Positions 7,232 through 15,999 of a DNA stretch of 33,983 bases are shown in pieces. Position 1 is the first letter of the stretch, and every line of letters starts with the position of its first letter. Origin of the DNA: a bacterium (GTDB lineage Bacteria > Bacteroidota > Bacteroidia > Cytophagales > Cyclobacteriaceae); the NCBI GenBank assembly GCA_024743255.1, contig JANSWY010000053.1, forward strand, positions 1 through 33,983. The letters are read 5' to 3'. The translations under genes were made by a program, and so were the position numbers. A model generated the notes under the pieces. It was not told where the DNA came from. It saw nothing but the letters and a program-made list of their open reading frames with translations, and ran no database searches.

Positions 7232-8539
7232 TTAACCAAATCGTTCAATATCTGCACCTAAAGCTTTCAATCTTTTATCAATAAACTGATAACCACGATC
7301 AATTTGTTCCACATTATGGATAGTACTTTCACCTTCCGCAGAAAGAGCTGCAATAAGAAGTGAAACTCCCGCTCTAATATCAGGTGAAGTCATCTGTATT
7401 CCTCTTAATGGGAATTTTCTATCCAAACCAATAACAGTAGCCCTATGAGGATCACACAGTATGATCTGAGCTCCCATATCAATCAATTTATCTACAAAGA
7501 ACAATCTACTTTCAAACATCTTTTGATGAATCAAAACTGTCCCTTTTGCCTGAGTAGCCGTAACAAGAGCAATACTCAATAAATCAGGAGTAAACCCAGG
7601 CCAGATTGCATCAGCAATAGTCAATATTGATCCATCTATGAAAGACTCAATTTCATAATGCTTTTGCTCTGGAATGAAGATATCGTCTCCTCTAAACTCC
7701 ATTTTAATCCCAAGTCTCTGGAAAGTTTCTGGTATTAACCCTAATTGATCTATTCTGGCATCCTTAATTGTGATTTCCGATTGAGTCATTGCGGCCATAC
7801 CGATGAAAGAGCCTATCTCAATCATATCTGGAAGCATAGTATGCTCCGTTCCGCCAAGTGATTCTACACCTTCAATTTTCAACAAATTAGAACCAACACC
7901 TTCAATTTTGGCTCCCATGCTTACTAACATTCTACACAGTTGTTGAATGTATGGCTCACATGCTGCATTGTAAATGGTTGTAGTTCCTTCAGCTAATACA
8001 GCTGCCATAATAATGTTTGCAGTACCTGTTACCGAAGCTTCATCAAGGTGCATATAAGTACCTTTTAGCTTCTTGGCTTCTACAGTATAAAAACTTGCTT
8101 TTGTGCTGTATTTAAATTTAGCTCCTAATTTTTCAAACCCTGTGAAGTGAGTATCGACTCTCCTTCGACCAATTTTATCACCACCAGGTTTAGGCATTTT
8201 ACCTTTTCCAAATCGGCCTAAAAGTGGACCTAGAATCATGATTGATCCTCTGAGACCAGCAGCTTTATTTTTGAAATCTTCCGATTCGAGGAAATCTAAA
8301 TTCACATCTTTTGCTGTGAACCGAACTGACTCTTCTCCGGTTTTTTCTATTTGAACTCCAAAGTCTGCCAATAACTCAATAAGCAAATTGACATCACGGA
8401 TGTTAGGGATTTTTTTAATATGGACAGGTTCCTGCGTTAGTAATACTGCAGAAATAATTTGAAGGGCCTCATTTTTTGCTCCCTGTGGAACAATTTCTCC
8501 TTTCAACTTGGCCCCTCCTCTTACACGGAAGGATGACAT
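7232..8539 (-). CDS. murA: UDP-N-acetylglucosamine 1-carboxyvinyltransferase
   Basis: First committed step of peptidoglycan synthesis: transfer of enolpyruvate from PEP to UDP-GlcNAc. 435 residues, normal for MurA, with the EPSP-synthase double-barrel pattern: GAKNEALQI near the start (about 20-28), RGSIMILGPLLGRFG (about 97-111), PDMIEIGSFIGMAA and the late SPDIRAGVSLLIAAL. The loop that normally reads PGGCxIG reads PGGDKIG here, so the catalytic Cys (E. coli C115) is Asp (D121). In MurA proteins this change is known to give fosfomycin insensitivity. It abuts the DUF4290 gene with no gap, so the two are one operon. Confidence 0.95.
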   Translation of the reverse strand: MSSFRVRGGAKLKGEIVPQGAKNEALQIISAVLLTQEPVHIKKIPNIRDVNLLIELLADFGVQIEKTGEESVRFTAKDVNLDFLESEDFKNKAAGLRGSIMILGPLLGRFGKGKMPKPGGDKIGRRRVDTHFTGFEKLGAKFKYSTKASFYTVEAKKLKGTYMHLDEASVTGTANIIMAAVLAEGTTTIYNAACEPYIQQLCRMLVSMGAKIEGVGSNLLKIEGVESLGGTEHTMLPDMIEIGSFIGMAAMTQSEITIKDARIDQLGLIPETFQRLGIKMEFRGDDIFIPEQKHYEIESFIDGSILTIADAIWPGFTPDLLSIALVTATQAKGTVLIHQKMFESRLFFVDKLIDMGAQIILCDPHRATVIGLDRKFPLRGIQMTSPDIRAGVSLLIAALSAEGESTIHNVEQIDRGYQFIDKRLKALGADIERFG

Positions 8540-9196
8540 TTAGTTTCTTCTTCGTTTTTGATTGTTATTTCTTCGTTTTCTATTTCGGTTTTTGTGGTCT
8601 TTGTTGTCTCTTCCTCCATCTCCAGGGCCTTTTTGCTGAGGAATAGAAACTTCAAACAATCCAAGTTCCTTCACTTTTTCAGCATCAATTTTCAATTTCC
8701 CTTTCGATAATTCTTTAATGTTCGCAAGAATCAAATCATCATCGATATTGTCCTTATTCCAAACATTGAAAAATGTCTTCATTAATTTCCCGACATGCAC
8801 AATAGCAGCCTCTTTTTCTTCAGGATCTTCAGTTTCAATTGCTCTTTGAACCAATAGCTCCATGTTGCGGCCATAGTGCTTGTATCGGATGTTGTTAGAG
8901 TTGTATTTTACAATCTCTGGTCTTCTTCCAAGAATGGTTTTATCTGGAATAGGATATGGACTTTCTACATCGAGTTGAAAATCTGATATGATAAACAAGT
9001 CATCCCAAACTTTCTGCTCATATTCAGGACCTTCCTTCACGTTTGGATTAATTTGTTTCATTAATTCCACAAGCGTAGCGGCCTGTCTGTTTCTCGTCTC
9101 CTTGTCCTCAAGTTTCACAATATGATCAACCAGCTTCTGGACATTCCTTCCGTATTCTCTCAATTTTAGATCGACTTTATCAGTATTATACTCCAT
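8540..9196 (-). CDS. DUF4290 family protein with basic C-terminal tail
   Basis: 218 residues, soluble, no signal peptide. The body (about 1-190) contains LREYGRNVQKLVDHI, YPIPDKTILGRRPEIV and NNIRYKHYGRNMELLV, the kind of sequence I associate with the Bacteroidota-specific DUF4290 family; function unknown. The C-terminal 30 residues are almost only Arg, Lys and Asn, a likely nucleic-acid or ribosome-binding tail (inference). The gene is directly joined to murA (stop and start adjacent), an arrangement I recall from other Bacteroidota, suggesting a link to envelope growth or simple co-regulation. Confidence 0.85.
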   Translation of the reverse strand: MEYNTDKVDLKLREYGRNVQKLVDHIVKLEDKETRNRQAATLVELMKQINPNVKEGPEYEQKVWDDLFIISDFQLDVESPYPIPDKTILGRRPEIVKYNSNNIRYKHYGRNMELLVQRAIETEDPEEKEAAIVHVGKLMKTFFNVWNKDNIDDDLILANIKELSKGKLKIDAEKVKELGLFEVSIPQQKGPGDGGRDNKDHKNRNRKRRNNNQKRRRN

Positions 9197-9267
9197 TCTT
9201 AGTTTGCAAACATTTTGGGCTAAGTTAATTGAAATTCAGATTCTTTAAGACTTTAGCCCTATAAATT

Positions 9268-9681
9268 CTAGCCTACAACGGCAATACACTTTAATTCTAT
9301 GGCAATTGGTGTTGGAAGTGAGTTCACTTCAACAGTTGTTCGACACGGTTGATTAGATGCAAAATACTCCGCATAGATCCGATTGTAAGTAGCAAAATCA
9401 TCTTTCATGTTGGTCAGAAAAACTGTCACATCAACCAAATCATCCCAACTTGCATCGGAAGCTTCCAAAATAGCTCTCACATTATTAAATACAGAATGAC
9501 ACTGAGCTTCAATATCATAGCTCACAATATTTCCATCATCATCTAATTCAACACCCGGAATCTTTTTAGATCCTTTTTCTCTTGGTCCTACTCCTGATAA
9601 AAATAGAAGTTCACCCACTTGTCGGGCATGTGGATAGAGTCCAACAGGGTCTGGAGCTTTGTCAGCATTAAATACACTCAT
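9268..9681 (-). CDS. RidA (YjgF/YER057c) family enamine/imine deaminase
   Basis: 137 residues, single RidA domain. The protein probably hydrolyses reactive enamine or imine intermediates, though RidA subfamilies differ in substrate. Visible family features: GPREKGSKKIPG in the front half, VFLTNMKDDFATYNRIYAEYF, then CRTTVEV (the substrate-carboxylate Arg at about 117) and the end PIAIELKCIAVVG with the conserved Glu. It is last in an overlapping three-gene operon (4-base ATGA overlap with the GNAT gene). The 71-base gap to the DUF4290 gene's side holds no obvious terminator. Confidence 0.88.
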   Translation of the reverse strand: MSVFNADKAPDPVGLYPHARQVGELLFLSGVGPREKGSKKIPGVELDDDGNIVSYDIEAQCHSVFNNVRAILEASDASWDDLVDVTVFLTNMKDDFATYNRIYAEYFASNQPCRTTVEVNSLPTPIAIELKCIAVVG

Positions 9682-10118
9682 GGTTTAAGTTGTTTTTGTA
9701 ATACAATTCTTTTTCTTGGGTCTTTGGGTGAATTGATCACCTCTGTTATTTCAAAACCATACTTCAATGAAAAAATAAGCATGGATTTATGTTCATTTAA
9801 TGTTTTGAATTCCAAAATTTTATATCCTTCATTAACACACCATTCTTCCATAGCAATCAATAAATCTCTGGCTACACCAGATTTTCGATATTCAGGCAAT
9901 ACTCCACCCATCCAACTATAGAATTTACCGGTGGAGAAATCTCTTTCATAGCCGCATTTGAAACCAACTAATTGGTTATTCATCTCGGCTACCAGTATAA
10001 TGTGCTTGGTATTAAATTTTGCTTGATAATCCTCTGCTTGATAAGGATTATTGAATTCAGGGATCTTTTTAGAAATCTCAACAACCTCCTCTATCGATCC
10101 CCTTCGAATGTTGATCAT
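9678..10118 (-). CDS. GNAT family N-acetyltransferase
   Basis: 146 residues, one GNAT fold. The acetyl-CoA binding region is at about 75-90 (GGVLPEYRKSGVARDLL, a variant of the Q/RxxGxG/A loop), preceded by beta strands IILVAEMNNQLVGFKCGYE and followed by the C-terminal helix/strand FSLKYGFEITEVI. Substrate unknown. It overlaps by 4 bases at both ends: its start overlaps the aminopeptidase P stop, and its stop overlaps the RidA start, so the three genes are translationally coupled. Confidence 0.87.
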   Translation of the reverse strand: MINIRRGSIEEVVEISKKIPEFNNPYQAEDYQAKFNTKHIILVAEMNNQLVGFKCGYERDFSTGKFYSWMGGVLPEYRKSGVARDLLIAMEEWCVNEGYKILEFKTLNEHKSMLIFSLKYGFEITEVINSPKDPRKRIVLQKQLKP

Positions 10119-11404
10119 TTATTCATCAAATCTTCAATCTCTTCAGCATGAATAGGAATATTCCTCATCAAATTGTGATGACCATCTTCTGTGATCAAGA
10201 TGTTGTCTTCTAATCGAATGCCGATTCCTTCTTCTCTGATGTAAATTCCTGGTTCTACAGTGAATACATTGCCAACACTTAATTCACTATGAAAGCTTCC
10301 CACATCATGAACATCTAATCCTAAATGGTGCGACGTTCCATGCATAAAGTACTTTTTATAAGCAGGCCAATTTGGATCCTGGTTTTTGACATCAGTCTTA
10401 TCGATTAAACCTAATTCCAACAATTCACTTTGCATCATTAATCCAACTTCCTTATGATATTCTGTGATAGTTGTACCAGGTCTAAGAAGTTCAGTAGCTT
10501 TTGTTTTGACTCGAAGAACAGCGTTATAAATGTCTAATTGTCTCGTATTAAATCTACCTCCTACCGGAATTGTTCTTGTCATATCCGCATTGTAGTTGGC
10601 ATATTCTGCACCAACGTCCATCAGAATTAAATCTCCGTCTTTGCATTGTTGATTGTTTTCAATGTAATGTAAAACACAAGCATTTGCTCCTGAAGCAACA
10701 ATTGGCGTGTAGGCAAAACCTCTTGAGCGATTGATTAAAAACTCATGCATGTACTCTGCCTCAATCTCATATTCCCAAACTCCAGGATTGACAGCATCCA
10801 GGATTCTTCTGAACCCTTTCTCCGTTATATCACATGCATGTTGAATCATATCCACTTCTCTTTGTGATTTAACCATTCTCAGGTTCATCAGAATTGGGAA
10901 TGATCTTTCATAATTATACAGTGGATAGTGCTCCTTGCACCATTTAAAGAATCGTTCTGTTCTGGTCTCTACCTCATTGGCACTTCGAATATGCTCATTT
11001 AGGTCCAGATAGATATTGTCTGATTCTGCCAATATTGTTGAGAGTACTTTTTCAAATTCACTTACCCACCTTACATTCTTCACTCCAGAAACATCTGTAG
11101 CCTCAGATTTCGTGAACTTATGACCTTCCCAGATAGCAATTTCCTCACTAGTTTCTTTCACAAAAAGCACCTCTCTGAAATTAGGGTCTGGAAAATCCGG
11201 AGCGATTAACAAAACTGTCTCTTCCTGGTCAATGCCCGATAGATATAACAAATTACTATTTTGCTTGAATGGCATGGTACCATCTGCATTAGTTGGCATT
11301 ATATCATTAGAATGGAAAACAGCAACAGATTTAGGTTTCAACTGCTCTACAAAATTCTTTCTATTCAAATTGAATAATTCCGCTCCTATTGGTCTGTACT
11401 TCAT
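10115..11404 (-). CDS. Aminopeptidase P family Xaa-Pro peptidase (M24B)
   Basis: Cytoplasmic dinuclear-metal peptidase that removes an N-terminal residue in front of proline. 429 residues, with an N-terminal creatinase-like domain (about 1-170) and a C-terminal pita-bread domain. The five metal ligands can be seen: two Asp in LILMDVGAEYANYNADMTRT (about 259-278), His in MHGTSHHLGLDVHDVG (about 353-368), Glu in FTVEPGIYI and Glu in GIRLEDNILI. The start ATG is followed by KYRPIGAELF, typical of PepP-like proteins of Bacteroidota. It is the first gene of the pepP-GNAT-RidA operon and is divergent from the subtilase. Confidence 0.92.
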   Translation of the reverse strand: MKYRPIGAELFNLNRKNFVEQLKPKSVAVFHSNDIMPTNADGTMPFKQNSNLLYLSGIDQEETVLLIAPDFPDPNFREVLFVKETSEEIAIWEGHKFTKSEATDVSGVKNVRWVSEFEKVLSTILAESDNIYLDLNEHIRSANEVETRTERFFKWCKEHYPLYNYERSFPILMNLRMVKSQREVDMIQHACDITEKGFRRILDAVNPGVWEYEIEAEYMHEFLINRSRGFAYTPIVASGANACVLHYIENNQQCKDGDLILMDVGAEYANYNADMTRTIPVGGRFNTRQLDIYNAVLRVKTKATELLRPGTTITEYHKEVGLMMQSELLELGLIDKTDVKNQDPNWPAYKKYFMHGTSHHLGLDVHDVGSFHSELSVGNVFTVEPGIYIREEGIGIRLEDNILITEDGHHNLMRNIPIHAEEIEDLMNK

Positions 11405-11446
11405 GTTAATTTAAGGGTTATTGTATTATTGAACTCAATATACTAC

Positions 11447-11474
11447 TTGGGATCACAATTTTATAATAATTTCG
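11447..11474 (+). promoter_or_regulatory. Bacteroidota-type promoter for the subtilase gene
   Basis: TTG (11447-11449), 17-base spacer, TAATTTCG (11467-11474, one mismatch to TAnnTTTG), ending 24 bases before the ATG at 11499. The spacing equals that at 6790-6817. Confidence 0.5.
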
Positions 11475-11498
11475 TTTAATAGTCTGACTTAGGTTGAT

Positions 11499-12923
11499 AT
11501 GAAGTATTGGATTTGTGTTATATGGCTTTTGTTTTCAATAAATGGATTCAGTCAATTCCAAAAAAAATACTGGATTTACATAAAGCCCGAAGTGCGTAAA
11601 AACCAATTCATTAACCAATTCCCAGAATTCAAATCTTGCTATTATTCCAATTGGCTTCATGCATTTACAAATGAGCTCTCTGATCAAGATTTAACAGAGA
11701 TTAAAAAATCTGGCTTTGCAACTGCAATAACTAGAACAGGATATTTAATTCCTACCGGAAATTCATTTCGTGCTAACAAATTGGGATTCGCATTGGAACA
11801 GATAAATGGTCAGGCATTTATTAAAGAGGGGCTAAATGGCAAAGGAGTAAAAGTCGGGATTATTGATGGTGGCTTTTTAGCTGCTGATAAACATCCTAGT
11901 TTAAAAACTTACTTCCAGGACAGCCTGGTGATCGCATACAAAGACTACCTCACTCCAAACGAACCTCCGTACACTGGAAATCAATACCTAGATGATCAGC
12001 ACGGTACGGATGTTTGGGAAATGCTTGGAGGTGTAAATCGGGATAAGAATGTGCAATTAGGTCTGGCCACTCATTCTTCAATATATCTTGCAAGAACCGA
12101 TCATGGAGGAAGTGAAAGAAGAATTGAAGAGGAGTACTTTGTTCAGGCACTTGAATGGCTTGATAGCCTTGGTGTGAAGTTGGTCAATGCTTCTGTTGGT
12201 TACACTTATGGCTACAACAACCCAGAAGAGAACTATTCACCAAGTCAAATGGATGGAAGTTCAGCAATTGCTAAAGCAGTACAAATTGCTGCTGAAGAAA
12301 AGGGAATGCTAATAGTAGTTGCTGCAGGAAACGAAGGTGATGTTGCAAAATGGAAAATCCTAAACACTCCGGCAGATGCTAAAGATGTATTAGCGGTTGG
12401 TGCCAGCAAGTTAAATATCACAGATCGTATGAACTACAGTTCTATTGGTCCGGAGTTTCTTCCCTATATGAAGCCTGACATTAGTTGTTTTGCAAGTAGA
12501 GGCACCTCTTTTTCCACTCCTATATTAACAGGAATGGCCGCTGGAATCTGGCAATATGACAGCACCTTGTCCAATATGGAAATAAAAGAGATAATCACCC
12601 AATCAGGAAACTTATATCCTTATGGTAATAACCATGTAGGTTATGGAGTCCCGGATTGTGAAAGAATATTATCCCGACTTAAAACTGGAACATTTAAACC
12701 AAATCCTGTCGAGATTGTGACACCAGAGTCCAATAAGATCAAACTAAATGTGGAATCTGGAGAATACATTATAGTCGCTTATCATAAAATCAATGATTGG
12801 TATGTAGTCAATAAAGAACTCTTCGAGTTTAAAGGAGAAACTATTCGAATCAGAAGATTTCCAAAATGCGAAAGCACAACTGTAGTTGCCGGAGATAACA
12901 TCTGGGAAGTAATGTGGCAGTAG
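11499..12923 (+). CDS. Exported subtilisin-like serine peptidase (S8)
   Basis: 474 residues with a signal peptide (about 1-19, ending GFSQ). The catalytic triad is complete: Asp in VGIIDGGF (D123), His in DDQHGTDV (H168) and Ser in SRGTSFSTP (S337), with the oxyanion Asn in VVAAGNEGD (N278). An N-terminal stretch of about 75 residues before the first motif may be an inhibitor-type propeptide. After the catalytic domain (about 110-400) there is a short C-terminal part of about 70 residues, too short for the usual T9SS sorting domain, though it is beta-rich. Probably acts outside the inner membrane in protein degradation. Confidence 0.92.
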   Translation: MKYWICVIWLLFSINGFSQFQKKYWIYIKPEVRKNQFINQFPEFKSCYYSNWLHAFTNELSDQDLTEIKKSGFATAITRTGYLIPTGNSFRANKLGFALEQINGQAFIKEGLNGKGVKVGIIDGGFLAADKHPSLKTYFQDSLVIAYKDYLTPNEPPYTGNQYLDDQHGTDVWEMLGGVNRDKNVQLGLATHSSIYLARTDHGGSERRIEEEYFVQALEWLDSLGVKLVNASVGYTYGYNNPEENYSPSQMDGSSAIAKAVQIAAEEKGMLIVVAAGNEGDVAKWKILNTPADAKDVLAVGASKLNITDRMNYSSIGPEFLPYMKPDISCFASRGTSFSTPILTGMAAGIWQYDSTLSNMEIKEIITQSGNLYPYGNNHVGYGVPDCERILSRLKTGTFKPNPVEIVTPESNKIKLNVESGEYIIVAYHKINDWYVVNKELFEFKGETIRIRRFPKCESTTVVAGDNIWEVMWQ

Positions 12924-12924
12924 C

Positions 12925-13035
12925 ATGCAACCACTCGTCCTCATATTTAGTCAATTCAATAAAATCTGGAACCTCAACGGACAAATTGACGATATAAGTT
13001 ATGACCTGTTGAGATTTTCAAAGAATTACAAATAA
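12925..13035 (+). CDS. Possible small ORF (36 codons) between subtilase and TetR gene
   Basis: An ATG one base after the subtilase stop opens a 36-codon frame starting MQPLVLIFSQFNK and ending SKNYK at a TAA that overlaps the left end of the palindromic operator at 13034. No homology is recognised and no ribosome binding site is clear. It could be chance, a leader peptide, or the remnant of a longer subtilase tail. Confidence 0.15.
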   Translation: MQPLVLIFSQFNKIWNLNGQIDDISYDLLRFSKNYK

Positions 13036-13051
13036 CTAACAACTGTTAGTT
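13034..13051. promoter_or_regulatory. Palindromic TetR operator upstream of the regulator gene
   Basis: AACTAACA-AC-TGTTAGTT, two perfect 8-base arms around 2 bases. It covers the -33 region relative to the -7 box at 13069, where binding would block transcription. A nearly identical palindrome sits before paaE, which points to the adjacent TetR protein as the ligand. Confidence 0.75.
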
Positions 13052-13068
13052 TAAGAATTATTTAACTA

Positions 13069-13076
13069 TATATTTG
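13069..13076 (+). promoter_or_regulatory. -7 box of the TetR gene promoter
   Basis: TATATTTG matches TAnnTTTG exactly. Transcription would begin about 13082-13084, downstream of the TTG at 13074, which argues that translation starts at an ATG at 13089 or 13098. The leader would be very short. Confidence 0.5.
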
Positions 13077-13088
13077 TCTGCTTTTCAA

Positions 13089-13667
13089 ATGATGTTGATG
13101 AAATCAAAACGGGAGATTATAAAGGATTGTGCGGCAAGGCTCTTCAGAAAAAAGGGTTACAAGGCGACTTCAATGAGGGATATCGCTCAAGAAGTTGGCA
13201 TGGAAGCGGCAAGTCTCTATAATCACATCTCTTCCAAGCAAGAAATCTTTCAAGAACTCCTACTCAACATGGCACGCCTTTTTACCGAAGGCATGGAAGA
13301 AATAGATGGATCCTCCCACAAATCAATTATCAAACTAGAGAAGCTAATCAGTATGCATGTGAGATTCGCAATCGAACATACTGACTCCATCTCCCTTATC
13401 ACCAATGAATGGGTACATCTGGATGAAGAACCACTAAGAGAATTCACATCACTCCGAGATCAATACGAAAAGCAATTTGAGAACATAATCAAGCAATGCA
13501 TTGAGGATGGAGACTTCTCACCAGTAGATCCAGAAATTGCGCTATTCTCAATTCTTTCAACTCTGAGGTGGTTGTATTCTTGGTACAGTAAACAGAAAAA
13601 CATCAACCCAGTAGAATTGGAGAAGGAAATGATTCATTGTTTGGTTGATGGATTAAGAAACAAATAA
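13089..13667 (+). CDS. TetR/AcrR family repressor, probable regulator of the paa operon
   Basis: About 190-193 residues. The N-terminal DNA-binding domain is classical: AARLFRKKGYKATSMRDIAQEVGMEAASLYNHISSKQEIFQELL, with the helix-turn-helix in the second half. The C-terminal part (about 65-190) is the helical ligand and dimer domain, with Trp-rich helices near the end (STLRWLYSWYSK). By analogy with PaaR of other bacteria the effector could be phenylacetyl-CoA, but that is inference. It precedes paaE in the same direction, has a terminator after it, and palindromic operators lie both upstream of it and upstream of paaE, fitting autorepression plus control of the operon. The frame is open from a TTG at 13074; ATGs at 13089, 13092 and 13098 are better starts given the promoter position. 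Confidence 0.9.
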   Translation: MMLMKSKREIIKDCAARLFRKKGYKATSMRDIAQEVGMEAASLYNHISSKQEIFQELLLNMARLFTEGMEEIDGSSHKSIIKLEKLISMHVRFAIEHTDSISLITNEWVHLDEEPLREFTSLRDQYEKQFENIIKQCIEDGDFSPVDPEIALFSILSTLRWLYSWYSKQKNINPVELEKEMIHCLVDGLRNK

Positions 13668-13698
13668 GAAATCTACACTACTAGTATTTAGTTCAGGT

Positions 13699-13729
13699 AA
13701 AGCAACCCCAATAATGAGGTTGCTTTTTT
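13699..13729 (+). terminator. Intrinsic terminator after the TetR gene
   Basis: Stem AAAGCAACC (13699-13707) / GGTTGCTTT (13718-13726) with a 10-base loop and a T run. It separates the regulator transcript from the paa operon. Confidence 0.85.
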
Positions 13730-13764
13730 ATTTCAAAACGTAAACCGTTCATATAATTCCTTTC

Positions 13765-13818
13765 CTGACATTTGTCAGTTTAACTAACAATTGTTAGTTT
13801 TATGCAAACGTTTGTTAG
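13765..13818 (+). promoter_or_regulatory. paa operon control region with two palindromes and a half site
   Basis: Contains CTGACA-TT-TGTCAG (13765-13778), then the perfect 18-base palindrome AACTAACAATTGTTAGTT (13782-13799), then a TGTTAG half site (13813-13818) inside CAAACGTTTG. AACGTTTG (13807-13814) is a one-mismatch candidate for the -7 box, so the half site would overlap it. The main palindrome shares both arms with the one at 13034-13051. The ATG of paaE is at 13828. Confidence 0.7.
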
Positions 13819-13827
13819 CTCCCAGAA

Positions 13828-14898
13828 ATGCAGAATAAGTTTTACGACCTGAAAATCAAGGAAATATTCAAAACCACACCGGATTGTTCTATCATTTCTT
13901 TTGATCTGAATAATGGTGAAAAAGAGGCTTTTAAGTTCATTCAAGGGCAACACCTTACCCTGAAAGCCACAATTAATAATGAGGAAATAAGAAGGAATTA
14001 TTCAATTTGTTCCAGTCCTCTGGATGGTGAATTGAGAGTTGGAATTAAGCAAATACCAAACGGAGTATTCTCAACTTTTGCGAATAATAACCTGAAAGCG
14101 GGAGATACTTTAGAGGTAATGCCTCCTCATGGAAATTTCAACGTACCAGTTGAACCGAATGCTAACAAAAATTACGTTGCGTTCGCAGCTGGAAGTGGAA
14201 TCACTCCAATTCTATCAATCATCAAAACTCATTTGATGTCAGAACCAAACAGTACATTTACTTTGTTCTATATCAACAAGAATGCTGGTTCTGTAATTCT
14301 TAAAGAAGAAATTGAAGCTTTAAAGAATCAATATCTAAATCGATTCAAAATCTATCACTTCCTGACAAAGGAGGTGAGAGATGTCGCTTTGTTTGACGGA
14401 AGAATTGATAGCGAAAAACTGGATATTATTTACAGTTCTTTAATAAGCACTGAAAATACCGACGATACTTTTATCTGTGGTCCTGAAGATATGATATTTC
14501 TAATCAGAGACTACTTGAAGGATAAAGGTTTCGACGAACAAAAAATTCACTTTGAGTTATTCAACACAACTGGTCAAAAATATGTACCAAGTGAAGAAGT
14601 AAAAGCTCACAGTGGTGAAATATGTGATGTAACAGTTCAGGAAGGTGGTAAGAAATTCCGCTTTGATCTTGAGATTGGAAAAACAAACATATTAGACGGT
14701 GCTCTTGGACAAGCAGCAGACTTACCATTCGCTTGTAAAGGCGGTGTTTGTTGTACTTGTAAGGCAAAAGTACTTGAAGGCAAAGTAGAAATGATCAACA
14801 ACTACGCACTCGAACAAGAAGAGGTAGAAGAAGGTTATGTTCTCACCTGCCAAGCCATTCCACTAACCGATAAAGTGGTTGTGGATTTTGATGTTTAA
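13828..14898 (+). CDS. paaE: Phenylacetyl-CoA 1,2-epoxidase, reductase subunit PaaE
   Basis: Passes electrons from NAD(P)H through FAD and a 2Fe-2S centre to the di-iron oxygenase PaaABC. 356 residues, the same as E. coli PaaE. Domains: FAD-binding barrel (about 1-105) with RRNYSICSSP (55-64); NAD(P)-binding domain (about 110-230) with AAGSGITPIL (120-129) and CGPEDM (217-222); C-terminal plant-type ferredoxin (about 262-356) with Cys 303, 308, 311 and 341 in the C-x4-C-x2-C-x29-C pattern. In E. coli paaE comes after paaABCD; here it leads the operon, placed directly after the operator region and followed by repeat copy B before paaA. Confidence 0.95.
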   Translation: MQNKFYDLKIKEIFKTTPDCSIISFDLNNGEKEAFKFIQGQHLTLKATINNEEIRRNYSICSSPLDGELRVGIKQIPNGVFSTFANNNLKAGDTLEVMPPHGNFNVPVEPNANKNYVAFAAGSGITPILSIIKTHLMSEPNSTFTLFYINKNAGSVILKEEIEALKNQYLNRFKIYHFLTKEVRDVALFDGRIDSEKLDIIYSSLISTENTDDTFICGPEDMIFLIRDYLKDKGFDEQKIHFELFNTTGQKYVPSEEVKAHSGEICDVTVQEGGKKFRFDLEIGKTNILDGALGQAADLPFACKGGVCCTCKAKVLEGKVEMINNYALEQEEVEEGYVLTCQAIPLTDKVVVDFDV

Positions 14899-15032
14899 GA
14901 AGACCGTAGACGGAAGTCGGGAGACAGAAGTTCAGAGTCTCATAAAAAAATTGAATACTTAAATGGAGTGCAGAGGTACTAAAGTCAGAAGTCACAAAAC
15001 TTCGGTCTTCGGTCTTCCCAGCTTCTAACTTC
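14899..15032. repeat. Heptamer inverted repeat, copy B (paaE-paaA gap)
   Basis: Left arm 14899-14931 begins on the base after the paaE stop and reads in 7-base units (GAAGACC, GTAGACG, GAAGTCG, GGAGACA, GAAGT). Right arm 14998-15032 is the complementary type and ends 7 bases before the paaA ATG. The 66-base spacer carries AAATGGAGTG at 14961-14970. Confidence 0.8.
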
Positions 15033-15039
15033 AAAAAAT

Positions 15040-15996
15040 ATGTCAGAAAAAGAAATCATTGATTTAGAAGAGCAGTTCCAGGCACGAATAGATCGTGGAG
15101 AGAACATTGAACCTAAAGATTGGATGCCTGAGAAATATAGAAAAACTCACATCCGACAGATTTCACAGCATGCCCATTCAGAAATTGTTGGTATGCTTCC
15201 AGAAGGCAACTGGATCACCAGGACTCCAAGTCTTAGAAGAAAAGTAGCATTATTAGCAAAAGTTCAGGACGAAGCTGGTCATGGTTTGTATTTGTACAGC
15301 GCAACTGAGACACTAGGAATATCAAGAGATGAATTATTTGAGCAACTCCATTCTGGAAAGGCCAAGTATTCAAGCATATTCAACTATCCTGTAATAACAT
15401 GGGCAGATATAGGAGCAATTGGTTGGTTAGTGGATGGCGCTGCTATTATGAATCAGGTAATGCTTACCAGAACGTCTTACGGACCTTACGCCAGAGCAAT
15501 GGTAAGAATCTGTAAAGAAGAAAGTTTCCACCAGCGTCAAGGTTACGAAATCATGTTAACATTAGCGCAAGGAACCAAAGTACAGAAAGAAATGGCTCAA
15601 GATGCTCTGAATAGATGGTGGTGGCCATCATTAATGATGTTTGGCCCAACTGACGAAGCATCTACACACACAGAGCAATCCATGAAATGGAAAATCAAAA
15701 GAAAGACCAACGATGAATTGCGCCAGCAATTTGTAAACCAAACAGTTCCTCAAGCAGAATTTCTTGGATTAACTATTCCGGATAAGGATTTGAAATGGAA
15801 TGAAGAAAGAGGTCAATATGACTTTGGAGAAATTGATTGGGATGAGTTCTGGAGAGTTGTAAAAGGTCACGGACCATGCAACAAAGAAAGGCTACATGCA
15901 AGAAAGTCAGCTTACGAAAAAGGTAAGTGGGTTAGAGATGCAGCGGTAGCATATGCAGATAAAAAAGCGAAGCAGACACTTAAAGAAGCAGTATAA
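15040..15996 (+). CDS. paaA: Phenylacetyl-CoA 1,2-epoxidase, catalytic subunit PaaA
   Basis: Di-iron catalytic subunit of the multicomponent monooxygenase that epoxidises the aromatic ring of phenylacetyl-CoA. 318 residues, close to the usual 309-330. Ferritin-like iron ligands: Glu in HAHSEIVG (E48), DEAGHG (E78, H81), and later [11 protein letters not shown] (about 160-170; Glu and His). Strongly conserved regions [21 protein letters not shown] and [12 protein letters not shown] are typical. It forms the catalytic pair with PaaC. It precedes paaB by 3 bases. Confidence 0.96.
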   Translation: MSEKEIIDLEEQFQARIDRGENIEPKDWMPEKYRKTHIRQISQHAHSEIVGMLPEGNWITRTPSLRRKVALLAKVQDEAGHGLYLYSATETLGISRDELFEQLHSGKAKYSSIFNYPVITWADIGAIGWLVDGAAIMNQVMLTRTSYGPYARAMVRICKEESFHQRQGYEIMLTLAQGTKVQKEMAQDALNRWWWPSLMMFGPTDEASTHTEQSMKWKIKRKTNDELRQQFVNQTVPQAEFLGLTIPDKDLKWNEERGQYDFGEIDWDEFWRVVKGHGPCNKERLHARKSAYEKGKWVRDAAVAYADKKAKQTLKEAV

Positions 15997-15999
15997 GAT

